Positions 1 to 6,318 of a stretch of DNA of 14,178 nucleotides are shown in pieces; position 1 is the first letter of the stretch, and each line of letters opens with the position of its first letter. This DNA comes from JACRBK01 sp964427955 (GTDB taxonomy: Bacteria; Chloroflexota; Anaerolineae; Aggregatilineales; Aggregatilineaceae). Position numbers and translations under genes: made by a program. Below the pieces are notes generated by a model. That model saw only the letters and a program-made list of their open reading frames with translations, did not search any database and was not told where the DNA came from. The DNA lies in contig CAYRWY010000113.1 of NCBI GenBank assembly GCA_964427955.1, positions 1 to 14,178 on the forward strand, in the 5' to 3' direction.

Positions 1-1
1 C

Positions 2-505
2 GGCGACCTCACCATGGCGGCGTTACGCCTCGCCCCGGACCGGATCGCTGGGATCGCGCTGGTGGCGACGCAGCACCTCGCCGATGCCGAGGAGCGCCGC
101 CAGGGCCGGATCGCGGCGGCGGAGAAAGCCCTGATCCCCGGTCCGCATCCCGTCGCTCCGGCGATGGTCCAGGCTATGTTCGCGCCGGGCTACGACCTGG
201 CGTCGCCCGCCGGGCAGCAGATCACGGAATTGATGGGCCGCATCGCGCCGCAGGGCCTCGCGGGCACGCAGCGCGGCATGGCCGAGCGTCCCGACTCGAC
301 CAGGACACTGCGCGGGGTGCGCATCCCGGCAGTGGTGATCGCGGGTGCGAACGATCAGATCGTGCCGCTGGACGTGTCCCGGCAGATGGCGCAGCTCATG
401 CCGCAGGCCCGGCTGGTCGAGATCGAGGGGGCGGGACACCTGGTCATGATCGAACAGCCGGAAGCGGTGACGGCGGCGCTGCGAGAGTTTCTGGCGGGGA
501 TGTGA
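2..505 (+). CDS. alpha/beta hydrolase, C-terminal part (5' end outside window)
   Basis: The frame is open from the left edge, so the ATG at 14 is probably internal. The first residues (GDLTMAALRLAPDRIAGIAL) look like the helix after the nucleophile elbow of an alpha/beta hydrolase, where a GxSxGG motif would lie just upstream and off the window. The remaining triad members are visible: an Asp in the strand-plus-loop AGANDQIVP and a His in GAGHLVMIEQP, in the usual order and spacing near the C-terminus. The segment in between (AEERRQGRIAAAEKALIPG) fits a helical cap domain. Proteins of this kind are cytosolic esterases, lactonases or C-C hydrolases; the substrate cannot be told from this fragment. 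It ends with TGA about 160 bases before the nurA start and is separated from it by a strong promoter, so it belongs to another transcription unit. Family confidence is high; the specific function is unknown. Confidence 0.85.
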   Translation, partial: GDLTMAALRLAPDRIAGIALVATQHLADAEERRQGRIAAAEKALIPGPHPVAPAMVQAMFAPGYDLASPAGQQITELMGRIAPQGLAGTQRGMAERPDSTRTLRGVRIPAVVIAGANDQIVPLDVSRQMAQLMPQARLVEIEGAGHLVMIEQPEAVTAALREFLAGM

Positions 506-565
506 AAAAGCAGGGCGGTGGAAATTGGCTGCGTTCTCCTACCAATCGCTAACGAAGCACCTACC

Positions 566-577
566 CGGTTCAAACCG
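566..577. promoter_or_regulatory. perfect short palindrome next to the nurA -35 box
   Basis: CGGTT-CA-AACCG is a perfect inverted repeat with a 2-base spacer, ending five bases before the TTGACA hexamer. The loop is too short for a stable hairpin and no T-run follows, so if it has a function it is more likely a protein-binding site than a terminator. It may be chance. Confidence 0.2.
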
Positions 578-582
578 ACTGC

Positions 583-611
583 TTGACACGCCAGAACATT
601 AGTGCTACACT
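583..611 (+). promoter_or_regulatory. sigma-70 type promoter of nurA
   Basis: TTGACA (583-588) and TACACT (606-611) are separated by exactly 17 bases, and TGC directly before the -10 box gives an extended -10. Transcription should begin near 618, leaving a leader of about 50 bases before nurA. The surrounding sequence is AT-richer than the flanking genes. A LexA-like palindrome fills the second half of the spacer. Confidence 0.8.
593..606. promoter_or_regulatory. degenerate LexA-like (SOS) box in the nurA promoter
   Basis: AGAAC-ATTA-GTGCT matches the Gram-positive LexA core GAAC-N4-GTTC at 7 of 8 conserved positions. It lies between the -35 and -10 boxes, where a bound repressor would exclude RNA polymerase. 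It matches the better box at herA (2582-2595) at 12 of 14 positions. Two related sites at the two promoters of the same gene group make chance less likely. No lexA gene is in the window, so binding is inferred. Confidence 0.5.
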
Positions 612-667
612 GACTCAAGAAGTAAGCTAGCAAACCTGTCATGTTAGATGCTATGGAGTCGTGACGG

Positions 668-1900
668 TTGACCTTAGAATTCGAGAAAGTGGTCACACAG
701 GTCGAGCGCATGGGCCGGGCGCTGGCCGCTCAGAACATTGACAACACGCAGCGCACGCTCGACGCCTGGGAGGATTTTCAACACCTGGGCGATCTGGACG
801 CCATCTGGGATCGCATTCAACTCGCCCGCCAGCGCGATGCCGGGTTTCGTGGGGCCGCGCCCCTGACCGAGCCGATCAACCGCCCGTACCCACTTCCTTC
901 GCTGCCCGAACGCGCCACCCTGATCGCGGTGGACGGCTCCCAGATCTACCCGAATGCCCACGGCGCGGCGCTCTACTACCTGACCAATGTCGGCGTATTC
1001 GTCTACCATCACGGCACCGCCGAACTCCCCGGCCAACTGACCGAACCCCACCTGCACTACAGCGCCGACGACCTGCACGACGCCGAAGGACGCCTGATCG
1101 CCAACGAAGCGGTCAACGCCCGCCGTAACGTGCTGGAACTCGAAATCCTGGCGCGCGAGACGTGGAACCAGCGCGAGCAGCCCTGCTCGCTGGTGGCGCT
1201 GCGGGATGGCCCGCTGCTGTTCTGGGTCGGCAAAGATGTCCCTGACGGCAAAGAACTGCAAAGCCGCTACCTGGGCATCCTGGTCTGGATGCACGACGCG
1301 CACGCCGCGCTGATGGCCGAATACGGCGATTCCGCCAGCCTGGTGGGCTACGTGGATCGCCCGACCAGCGCCTTTATCGTCAGCCTGCTGCACCTGATGC
1401 GCCTGCCCGAAGAAGAGGTGCGCGGGGCGGTGCTGGCGACCAACGGCGAGTTGGAAGGGCTGACCGATCAATTTTTGATGTTCAAGCTGCTGCGGCCCGG
1501 CGAGCGGTCGGCCCTGCTGGTGCAGCAGTCGCCGCAGAACAAGCGTTATCACGACAAGGGCGACAATTACGAGATCGCCTTCTTCTACCTCAACGTCGGC
1601 AGCGCGGGCGATTATCACCTGGCGCGGGTCGAAATGCCGATGTGGGTGGCCCGCTCGCCCGACGCGGTGAACCGGGTTCATGCATTGGTCTACGATCAAT
1701 GCCAGATGATGTGGCATTACCCTTACGCCCTGACGCGCGCGGACGAATTGGCCGTGGTGCGCAATCACGAGCGCACCCAGTTGAACGAGATGATCGAGAT
1801 CGAGCTGCGTAGAAATCAGCAGGCTATCGAGCACTCGGAAAAGCTGGAATCGAAAGTGGTCCGGCATGGCCGCACGGCCTACGGGCAGAAGAAACGTTAA
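668..1900 (+). CDS. nurA: NurA-family 5'-3' nuclease
   Basis: NurA is an RNase H-like fold, Mn-dependent nuclease that works with the HerA translocase to resect DNA ends. The family signature is visible: D89 in AVDGSQIYP, which starts the first beta-strand and provides a catalytic Asp; D180 in VALRDGPLLF, the second acidic motif; and the C-terminal YPYALTRADELAVV segment (351-364). The N-terminal 80 residues are mainly helical. Length (410 aa) is in the family range. TTG 668 is the first possible start after an in-frame TGA at 662, and GGAG at 655-658 is correctly spaced for it; M15 is a less likely alternative. A HAS-barrel-like gene follows after 29 bases and herA is next, which independently supports the call. 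Odd point: D359 sits where I recall a conserved metal-binding His in the family (see findings). The promoter carries a LexA-like box. Confidence 0.9.
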   Translation: MTLEFEKVVTQVERMGRALAAQNIDNTQRTLDAWEDFQHLGDLDAIWDRIQLARQRDAGFRGAAPLTEPINRPYPLPSLPERATLIAVDGSQIYPNAHGAALYYLTNVGVFVYHHGTAELPGQLTEPHLHYSADDLHDAEGRLIANEAVNARRNVLELEILARETWNQREQPCSLVALRDGPLLFWVGKDVPDGKELQSRYLGILVWMHDAHAALMAEYGDSASLVGYVDRPTSAFIVSLLHLMRLPEEEVRGAVLATNGELEGLTDQFLMFKLLRPGERSALLVQQSPQNKRYHDKGDNYEIAFFYLNVGSAGDYHLARVEMPMWVARSPDAVNRVHALVYDQCQMMWHYPYALTRADELAVVRNHERTQLNEMIEIELRRNQQAIEHSEKLESKVVRHGRTAYGQKKR

Positions 1901-1929
1901 AACAGTCGAGTGAGTAGCGGAAGAATCTC

Positions 1930-2535
1930 ATGAACGGTACACAGCAGCCTATCATCGGAAGTGTGCTGCGCGCCAGCACGACCGGATTCGTGTGCGGCAC
2001 GCGCAGCCAGGAGATCATCCACCCCACGTTCGGTGCTTTCGTCCGCACGCGGCACGGCCAGTATGACGACATCGACGTGATCGGCCTGATTCACGTCATC
2101 AGCATCGACGACGATCCGCTGGTGCGGCAGATGATTCTCGCCAATAATATGAACGTCACCACCGTGCGCGACCAGCGCGAGAATCGCATGGTCCCGGTCG
2201 AGATCGGCGTGGTGAACGTGGGCTACATCCAGCATGACGTGGCCTACCAGACCCTCCCGCCGCGTCCCCCACTGAGCCTGGACCCGGTGCAATTGTGTGA
2301 CGCCGAGACGATTCTGCGTTTCACCGAACGGCTGGACTTCTTGCGGCTGGTGCTGAACGCCCCGGACGTGCCGACCGAGGAACTGCTGGCGGCGTCGCTC
2401 CGGCACGCGGCGGCGGCTCACCCGGATTCCGAGCGTTACGGCTTCCTGGTGGACGGTGGACGGCGGCTGGCCGGGCTGTTGAGTCACGACCTGCCGCGCT
2501 TGCAGCACTTGCTGCGGCTGATCAAACCCAACTGA
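1930..2535 (+). CDS. stand-alone HAS-barrel-like protein between nurA and herA
   Basis: This 201-aa protein has no catalytic motif I recognise. Residues about 8-95 are beta-rich (GSVLRASTTGF, then GAFVRT, DVIGLIHVISIDDD, then VPVEIGVVNVGYI). Their layout resembles the N-terminal HAS barrel of HerA in the gene just downstream (GVVVGGSLSKG, then GRYVVV, FFCMITDIMLDTTN, LHVAPML). Residues about 120-201 are mostly helical, with leucine-rich segments, and end in LQHLLRLIKPN. HAS barrels in HerA help hexamer assembly and partner docking, so a free copy might adapt NurA to HerA or modify the HerA ring; this is inference from fold and position. It starts 29 bases after nurA with GGAAGA at 1919-1924 as ribosome binding site, so it is probably co-transcribed with nurA. 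There is no signal peptide or membrane segment. Gene confidence is high; the domain call rests on pattern similarity only. Confidence 0.75.
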   Translation: MNGTQQPIIGSVLRASTTGFVCGTRSQEIIHPTFGAFVRTRHGQYDDIDVIGLIHVISIDDDPLVRQMILANNMNVTTVRDQRENRMVPVEIGVVNVGYIQHDVAYQTLPPRPPLSLDPVQLCDAETILRFTERLDFLRLVLNAPDVPTEELLAASLRHAAAAHPDSERYGFLVDGGRRLAGLLSHDLPRLQHLLRLIKPN

Positions 2536-2551
2536 TTACCGGCTGAATCGT

Positions 2552-2581
2552 TTGCCATTGGCCCATCGAATTGGGTATAAT
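2552..2581 (+). promoter_or_regulatory. sigma-70 type promoter of herA
   Basis: TTGCCA (2552-2557) and a perfect TATAAT (2576-2581) are 18 bases apart, placing the start of transcription near 2588. The promoter lies in the 82-base gap after the HAS-barrel-like gene, so herA can be expressed separately from nurA. A palindromic operator begins one base after the -10 box. Confidence 0.75.
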
Positions 2582-2595
2582 AGAACATAAGTTCT
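2582..2595. promoter_or_regulatory. LexA-like (SOS) box over the herA transcription start
   Basis: AGAAC-ATAA-GTTCT is a perfect inverted repeat with a 4-base spacer and contains GAAC-N4-GTTC, the core of the LexA box known from Bacillus and actinobacteria. It begins one base after TATAAT and covers the predicted +1, a classical repressor position. An overlapping palindrome ATAAG-TT-CTTAT (2587-2598) is also present. Damage-inducible control of herA is inferred; the site itself is seen directly. Confidence 0.65.
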
Positions 2596-2617
2596 TATCC
2601 TGGATGAGGATATTTTC

Positions 2618-4318
2618 ATGTCTCCACGCGATCCCCTGCCTTCCAATTCCGACAATCTGGACGACTGGTTCCCGCGCGACGAAGGGTACTACGGCGATGC
2701 GGCGCTGACCCTGGCCGGGCAGCGGCTCGGCGTCGTGGTGGGCGGCTCGCTCAGCAAGGGGCTGGACGTCAAGCTGGACCGCGACACCGTGATCGAGGAC
2801 CTGGCCGTCGGGCGTTACGTGGTGGTGCGCGGGCAGCATAAGCGCTTTTTCTGCATGATCACCGACATCATGCTGGATACGACCAATCCCGCCATCCGCA
2901 GCGATCCGCCCGATCTCAGCGATCCGTTCCTGCGCGAGATCTACAGCGGCACGGCGGCGTTCGGCACGCTGCACGTCGCGCCCATGCTGACCATCGACGT
3001 GGACGAAGGTGAGCCGAAGCCGGTCAAGACCATCCCCAGCCACTTCATGCCAGTAGAGATCGCGACCGCGCAGGACGTGAACGACGTGTTCGGCCAGGAA
3101 GACGAGACGCACTTCAACGTCGGCGCGCCGCTCGAACTCGAAACCACCCAGGTCAACCTCGATCTGCGGCGGCTGGTCGAACGTTCGGTGGGCGTCTTCG
3201 GCAAGAGCGGGACGGGGAAAAGCTTTTTGACGCGCATCCTGCTGGCCGGGGTCATCAAAAATGACGTGGCGGTCAACCTGATCTTCGACATGCATAACGA
3301 TTACGGCTGGGCGGTGCGCGACGAGGTCGGATCGCAGGCCAAAGGGCTGAAGCAGCTTTTCTCGTCGAAAGTGGCGATCTTCACCCTGGATGACGAAGCT
3401 ACCCGGCGGCGCGGGGCCAGGGCCGATCACGTCGTGACCATCGGCTACGACGAGATCGAGCCGGAAGACCTTGCCATGCTCAAGACGACGATGGACCTGT
3501 CGGATTCGATGATCGACGCGGCCTACGAGCTGCACAAGCTGTGGGGGCGCGGCTGGATCGGGCGGCTGATCGAGGCCAGCGCCGAGATCATGGAGATTCT
3601 CAAAGAGGAAATGGCCGCCAGCCCGGCGTCGGTGCAGGCGCTCCAGCGGCGCGTGCAGCGGTTCGAGCGTTTCGCCTTCCTCCAACCGGAGACTATCGAC
3701 GATTCGGCCAAGCGGATTCTGGATTACATCGAGCAGCGCAAAAGCGTCGTCTTGGAGTTCGGGCGTTACGGCAGCGCGCTGGAAGCGTACATCCTGGTCG
3801 CCAATTACCTGACGCGGCGCATCCACGAGATGTACGTCAAGAAGGTCGAGACGGCGCTGGGCGACGAGCAGATGGAGCCGCCGCAGTTGTTGATCACCAT
3901 CGAGGAGGCGCATAAGTTCCTCGATCCGCTGATCGCGCGGCAGACGATTTTCGGCACGATTGCCCGCGAGCTGCGGAAGTACAATGTCACGCTGCTGATC
4001 GTGGATCAGCGCCCCAGCGGAATCGACGAAGAGGTGATGAGCCAGATCGGGACACGCGTGACGGCGCTGCTGGACAACGAGCGCGACATCAACGCCGTGC
4101 TGATGGGCGTCAGCGGGGCGGGCGGTTTGCGCGAAGTGCTGTCCCGGCTGGACACCAAGCAGCAGGCCATCATCCTGGGCCATGCCGTGCCGATGCCGGT
4201 GGTGGTCAAGACGCGCAGCTACGATACCGACTTCTACAAGAGCATCACGGGCGAAGACACCGGGCGATCCGCGCCGCCGCCCAGGCCGAGCGACCGCGAG
4301 TCGCGGCGCATCCGGTGA
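2618..4318 (+). CDS. herA: HerA-family hexameric DNA translocase (FtsK-HerA ATPase)
   Basis: HerA is a ring-shaped ATPase that pumps double-stranded DNA and drives the NurA nuclease during end resection. Domain order: a HAS barrel at about 34-150, then the RecA-like ATPase. Walker A is GKSGTGKS at 195-202 (catalytic K201). The IFDMHNDYG strand follows. Walker B is LLITIEEAHKF, with E429 and E430; the first acidic residue is Glu rather than Asp. The sensor and arginine-finger region is ARELRKYNVTLLIVDQRPSG, ending in MSQIGTRV. Length (566 aa) is normal for HerA. The last 20 residues are basic and probably disordered. The ATG at 2618 has GAGGA at 2606-2610, 7 bases upstream. It has its own promoter with a LexA-like operator and lies downstream of nurA and the HAS-barrel gene. 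HerA ATPases also occur in phage-defence pairs with Sir2 or other effectors, but the NurA partner and nearby sbcDC favour repair. Confidence 0.93.
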   Translation: MSPRDPLPSNSDNLDDWFPRDEGYYGDAALTLAGQRLGVVVGGSLSKGLDVKLDRDTVIEDLAVGRYVVVRGQHKRFFCMITDIMLDTTNPAIRSDPPDLSDPFLREIYSGTAAFGTLHVAPMLTIDVDEGEPKPVKTIPSHFMPVEIATAQDVNDVFGQEDETHFNVGAPLELETTQVNLDLRRLVERSVGVFGKSGTGKSFLTRILLAGVIKNDVAVNLIFDMHNDYGWAVRDEVGSQAKGLKQLFSSKVAIFTLDDEATRRRGARADHVVTIGYDEIEPEDLAMLKTTMDLSDSMIDAAYELHKLWGRGWIGRLIEASAEIMEILKEEMAASPASVQALQRRVQRFERFAFLQPETIDDSAKRILDYIEQRKSVVLEFGRYGSALEAYILVANYLTRRIHEMYVKKVETALGDEQMEPPQLLITIEEAHKFLDPLIARQTIFGTIARELRKYNVTLLIVDQRPSGIDEEVMSQIGTRVTALLDNERDINAVLMGVSGAGGLREVLSRLDTKQQAIILGHAVPMPVVVKTRSYDTDFYKSITGEDTGRSAPPPRPSDRESRRIR

Positions 4319-4373
4319 GGAGTATAAAGGACTCATTAGAAAACCGTGCCCGGCAGCAACGCGGTCCTCTCAT

Positions 4374-4402
4374 TTGACGTACAGTACATTAGAGAGTAGA
4401 AA
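4374..4402 (+). promoter_or_regulatory. probable promoter of the 27-residue-repeat gene
   Basis: TTGACG (4374-4379) and TAGAAA (4397-4402) lie 17 bases apart, upstream of the gene starting at 4444. The spacer holds a GTAC-A-GTAC palindrome (4379-4387). A CTCTC/GAGAG pair (4367-4371 and 4392-4396) brackets it, suggesting an operator. The -10 match is only 4 of 6. Confidence 0.5.
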
Positions 4403-4443
4403 ATCAGTCATACGCTGGTCATTCAGCATGAGAGGATAAGACC

Positions 4444-5085
4444 ATGACCGACAACAACCACGTTCCCAACCCTGAAGACATGGGTGAACACCTGGACGAA
4501 GAAATCAAGGAAACCGTGCACGACTGGGCCGAGAACAGCAAAGGCGCCGATTACGACAACCTGGACGCCCGGATCGACGAGAAGCTGCGCAAGACCATCG
4601 CCGGATGGGTCGGCGCGCCGGAAGATGCCGACTGGAAGACCATCGGCACCAGGACCGACGCACGTACCCGCGCCGCCATCGCCAAATGGGTCGGCACGGA
4701 CGAGAACGCCGACTGGGCCGCCATCAGCAGCCGCATCGAAAACCGCACCCGTTCCGGCATCGCCAAGCTGGTCCGCGCCGAAAAGAAGGGCGCCGAGGCC
4801 GAGCCGGGTGAAGCGTCCTGGGCGGACATCGGCACCAAGATCGAGCACGACGTGCGCGGCTGGGTGGCCGGGGCCGTCGGCACCGAAAAAGACGCCGATT
4901 GGCAGAAGATCGGCAACCGGATGTTCGATCATGCCCGCACCGCGTTCGACAAGGCGGTGAAAGTCGCCAAAGACGCCGCTGCCTCGCGCAAGGAACCTGC
5001 CGCTCCGGCGGAGAAGATCACGATCCAGGGCGAGGATGAGCCGCCCACCGTGGAGTCCAGCACGCCGGTCGATCCGGACCAGTAA
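4444..5085 (+). CDS. hydrophilic protein built of 27-residue W-rich repeats, function unknown
   Basis: I do not recognise this 213-aa protein. Its core is a tandem array with an exact 27-residue period: residues 17-43, 44-70, 71-97, 98-132 (with an 8-residue insert) and 133-159, followed by a partial sixth unit. The shared pattern is roughly IxxxxRxxIAxWVGxxxDADWxxIGxR. Two Trp per unit recur in register (W28, W55, W82 and W64, W91, W126, W153; Y37 in the first unit). Units 2 and 3 share 13 of 27 residues, as do units 2 and 5. The sequence alternates charged and hydrophobic residues, predicting amphipathic helices, with no signal peptide or membrane segment. The tail (173-213) is Ala/Lys/Pro/Glu-rich and probably disordered. 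Start: ATG with AGAGGA 8 bases upstream. It has its own promoter and terminator, so it is a single-gene unit. A scaffold or surface-associating role would be a guess. Confidence 0.85.
   Translation: MTDNNHVPNPEDMGEHLDEEIKETVHDWAENSKGADYDNLDARIDEKLRKTIAGWVGAPEDADWKTIGTRTDARTRAAIAKWVGTDENADWAAISSRIENRTRSGIAKLVRAEKKGAEAEPGEASWADIGTKIEHDVRGWVAGAVGTEKDADWQKIGNRMFDHARTAFDKAVKVAKDAAASRKEPAAPAEKITIQGEDEPPTVESSTPVDPDQ
4492..4920 (+). repeat. protein-level tandem repeat array, five 81-base units
   Basis: Five consecutive units encode the 27-residue repeat, starting at 4492, 4573, 4654, 4735 (105 bases because of an 8-residue insert) and 4840. The conserved GCCGACTGG / GCCGATTGG (Ala-Asp-Trp) block recurs in the better-preserved units. 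The DNA copies have diverged strongly while the protein pattern is kept, which points to an old duplication under selection. Confidence 0.75.
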
Positions 5086-5118
5086 CCGTTTGATCTCGTC
5101 CCCTCGTTGGTCTTGAGT

Positions 5119-5153
5119 CCCCCTCTTCACCCGGTGGAGAGGGGGAATTTTTT
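5119..5153 (+). terminator. rho-independent terminator after the 27-residue-repeat gene
   Basis: CCCCCTCT (5119-5126) pairs perfectly with AGAGGGGG (5138-5145), and the stem can extend inward through CACC/GGTG. It is followed by AA and six T (5148-5153). It closes the unit that ends at 5085 and sits directly before the next promoter. Confidence 0.88.
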
Positions 5154-5161
5154 GGTATAAT
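5153..5161 (+). promoter_or_regulatory. extended -10 promoter of the PLDc_N/ABC unit
   Basis: TGG-TATAAT is a perfect -10 box (5156-5161) with the TGn extension. No convincing -35 hexamer exists because the terminator stem occupies that place, which fits an extended -10 promoter. Expected start of transcription is near 5168, about 33 bases before the first gene. Confidence 0.6.
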
Positions 5162-5200
5162 GCGGCGTACTGTCGCTGCTGATCCCTGGAAGGAGCCGGT

Positions 5201-5407
5201 ATGAATACCACCACCCTCATTCTGATGCTGATCCCCCTGATCCTGATCCAGGTGGGCTTGCAGATTTTCTCCCTGTACGACCTCTATAAGCACCACGGCG
5301 CGCGCCCTCCGGCCCCGACCTGGCTCTGGGTGCTGATCATCGTCTTCGGCGAGCTGTTCGGGCCGATCCTGTACTTCATCTTCGGGCGTAAAGAGGACGA
5401 AGATTGA
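5201..5407 (+). CDS. PLDc_N-type small membrane protein
   Basis: This 68-aa protein has two membrane helices (about 5-27 and 41-62) joined by a short positively charged loop (YKHHGARPP). The second helix carries the PLDc_N signature W...GxxxGPxxYFxxGR seen at the N-terminus of cardiolipin synthases and in free-standing small proteins. It has no HKD catalytic motif, so it is not a phospholipase by itself. It is followed by an ABC ATPase and a permease with overlapping reading frames, as in the Bacillus subtilis yxlE-yxlF-yxlG set, so it is probably an accessory membrane subunit of that transporter (inference). The start is clear: GGAAGGAG at 5188-5195 is 5 bases before the ATG. Its TGA stop overlaps the TTG start of the next gene by two bases. 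Confidence 0.85.
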   Translation: MNTTTLILMLIPLILIQVGLQIFSLYDLYKHHGARPPAPTWLWVLIIVFGELFGPILYFIFGRKEDED

Positions 5408-6318
5408 ACGCCATCGAGATACACGGCCTGGTCAAGCAGTTTGGCAGTTTCACCGCGCTGGACGGGGTCGATCTCACGGTGCCGCGCGGCGCGATCTTCG
5501 GCTTCCTGGGACCTAACGGCGCGGGCAAAACGACCACCCTGCGCATCATGACCGGGCTGGCGCACGCGACGGCGGGCCGGGTGGTGATCGAGGGCGTGGA
5601 AGTCACGCGCGGATCGCATCCGCCCATCGGCTACCTGCCGGATGCGCCGGGGTTTTATGGCTGGATGCGCGCGCGGGAATTTCTGGCGTACATCGCGCAG
5701 TTGCACGGCCTGGAGAACCCGCCCATCGACGCCGTGTTGGAGCGCGTGGGCCTGTTGGACGCGCGCAAGAAACGGATCGGCGGCTTTTCGCGCGGGATGA
5801 AGCAGCGGTTAGGGCTGGCGCAGGCGTTACTGCCGTCGCCGCAGGTGCTGCTGCTGGACGAGCCGGTCTCGGCCCTGGACCCCGCCGGGCGTAAGGAAGT
5901 GCTCGACATCCTGAGCGGGCTGCGCGGCGAACTGACGGTCTTCTTTTCGACGCACATCCTCAACGACGCCGAGCGCATTTGCGACGACGTGGGCATCCTC
6001 GATCATGGGCGGCTGATTTTGCAGGCGCAGCGCGACGAGCTGCTGGCCCGCTTCGCCCGCCCGATCTTCGAGATCGACGCCACGCCGGACGATATTCCCG
6101 CGCTCCAGGCGTTGGCGGAGCGGCTGCGGGCGCTGCCCTGGGTCGAGCGCGCGGCGCTGGAAGGATCGCGGCTGCGCCTGACCGTGCGCGACGTGGATAC
6201 CGCCCGGCGCGAGGTGCTGCCCATGCTGGCCGGGCTGGCCGTGTCGCGCTTCGAGATGCTGGGCGCGACATTGGAGGACATTTTCCTGACGCTGACCAAC
6301 CACGAGGGGGCACAGTGA
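5404..6318 (+). CDS. ABC transporter ATP-binding protein
   Basis: This 304-aa protein is the nucleotide-binding subunit of an ABC-2 type exporter. All motifs are intact and in order: Walker A GPNGAGKTT (36-44), signature FSRGMKQRLGL (from 128; a serine-arginine-glycine variant of LSGGQ), Walker B LLLDEP (D152, E153), D-loop SALD, and the H-loop His184 in FSTHIL. The last 80 residues form the C-terminal extension usual in this subfamily and end in EDIFLTLTN. The start is TTG 5404, with AGAGGA at 5392-5397 placed six bases upstream; the frame overlaps the preceding stop (TTGA), implying translational coupling. Its stop TGA shares one base with the ATG of the permease. The exported substrate is unknown; homologues serve antibiotic or lipid export, or immunity to self-made toxins, and no such biosynthesis genes are nearby. 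Confidence 0.93.
   Translation: MNAIEIHGLVKQFGSFTALDGVDLTVPRGAIFGFLGPNGAGKTTTLRIMTGLAHATAGRVVIEGVEVTRGSHPPIGYLPDAPGFYGWMRAREFLAYIAQLHGLENPPIDAVLERVGLLDARKKRIGGFSRGMKQRLGLAQALLPSPQVLLLDEPVSALDPAGRKEVLDILSGLRGELTVFFSTHILNDAERICDDVGILDHGRLILQAQRDELLARFARPIFEIDATPDDIPALQALAERLRALPWVERAALEGSRLRLTVRDVDTARREVLPMLAGLAVSRFEMLGATLEDIFLTLTNHEGAQ

Noticed and set aside
674..1867. 397-codon reverse-strand open frame over nurA
   Set aside because: Antisense shadow of nurA; the forward frame carries the family motifs, a promoter and a ribosome binding site.
668..4318. HerA-based anti-phage defence module
   Set aside because: Defence HerA proteins pair with Sir2, DUF4297 or similar effectors. Here the partner is a motif-intact NurA with SOS-like operators and sbcDC nearby, which fits repair better.
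2522..4336. 604-codon reverse-strand open frame over herA
   Set aside because: It mirrors herA in antisense, has a His/Arg/Asp-rich low-complexity composition, and no ribosome binding site or motif was seen.
4321..4370. Possible terminator after herA (ACCGTG pairing with CGCGGT)
   Set aside because: The stem is short with a wobble pair and no T-run follows. herA transcripts may run into the next unit.
4367..5085. CRISPR-like or phage-derived origin for the repeat gene
   Set aside because: The 81-base units are translated and diverged at DNA level, with no spacers and no neighbouring cas or phage genes.
5979..6317. Long N-terminal extension of the permease frame
   Set aside because: This stretch lies inside the ATPase gene and reads as Arg/Ala-rich nonsense. 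The permease begins at ATG 6318, with TGATG coupling.
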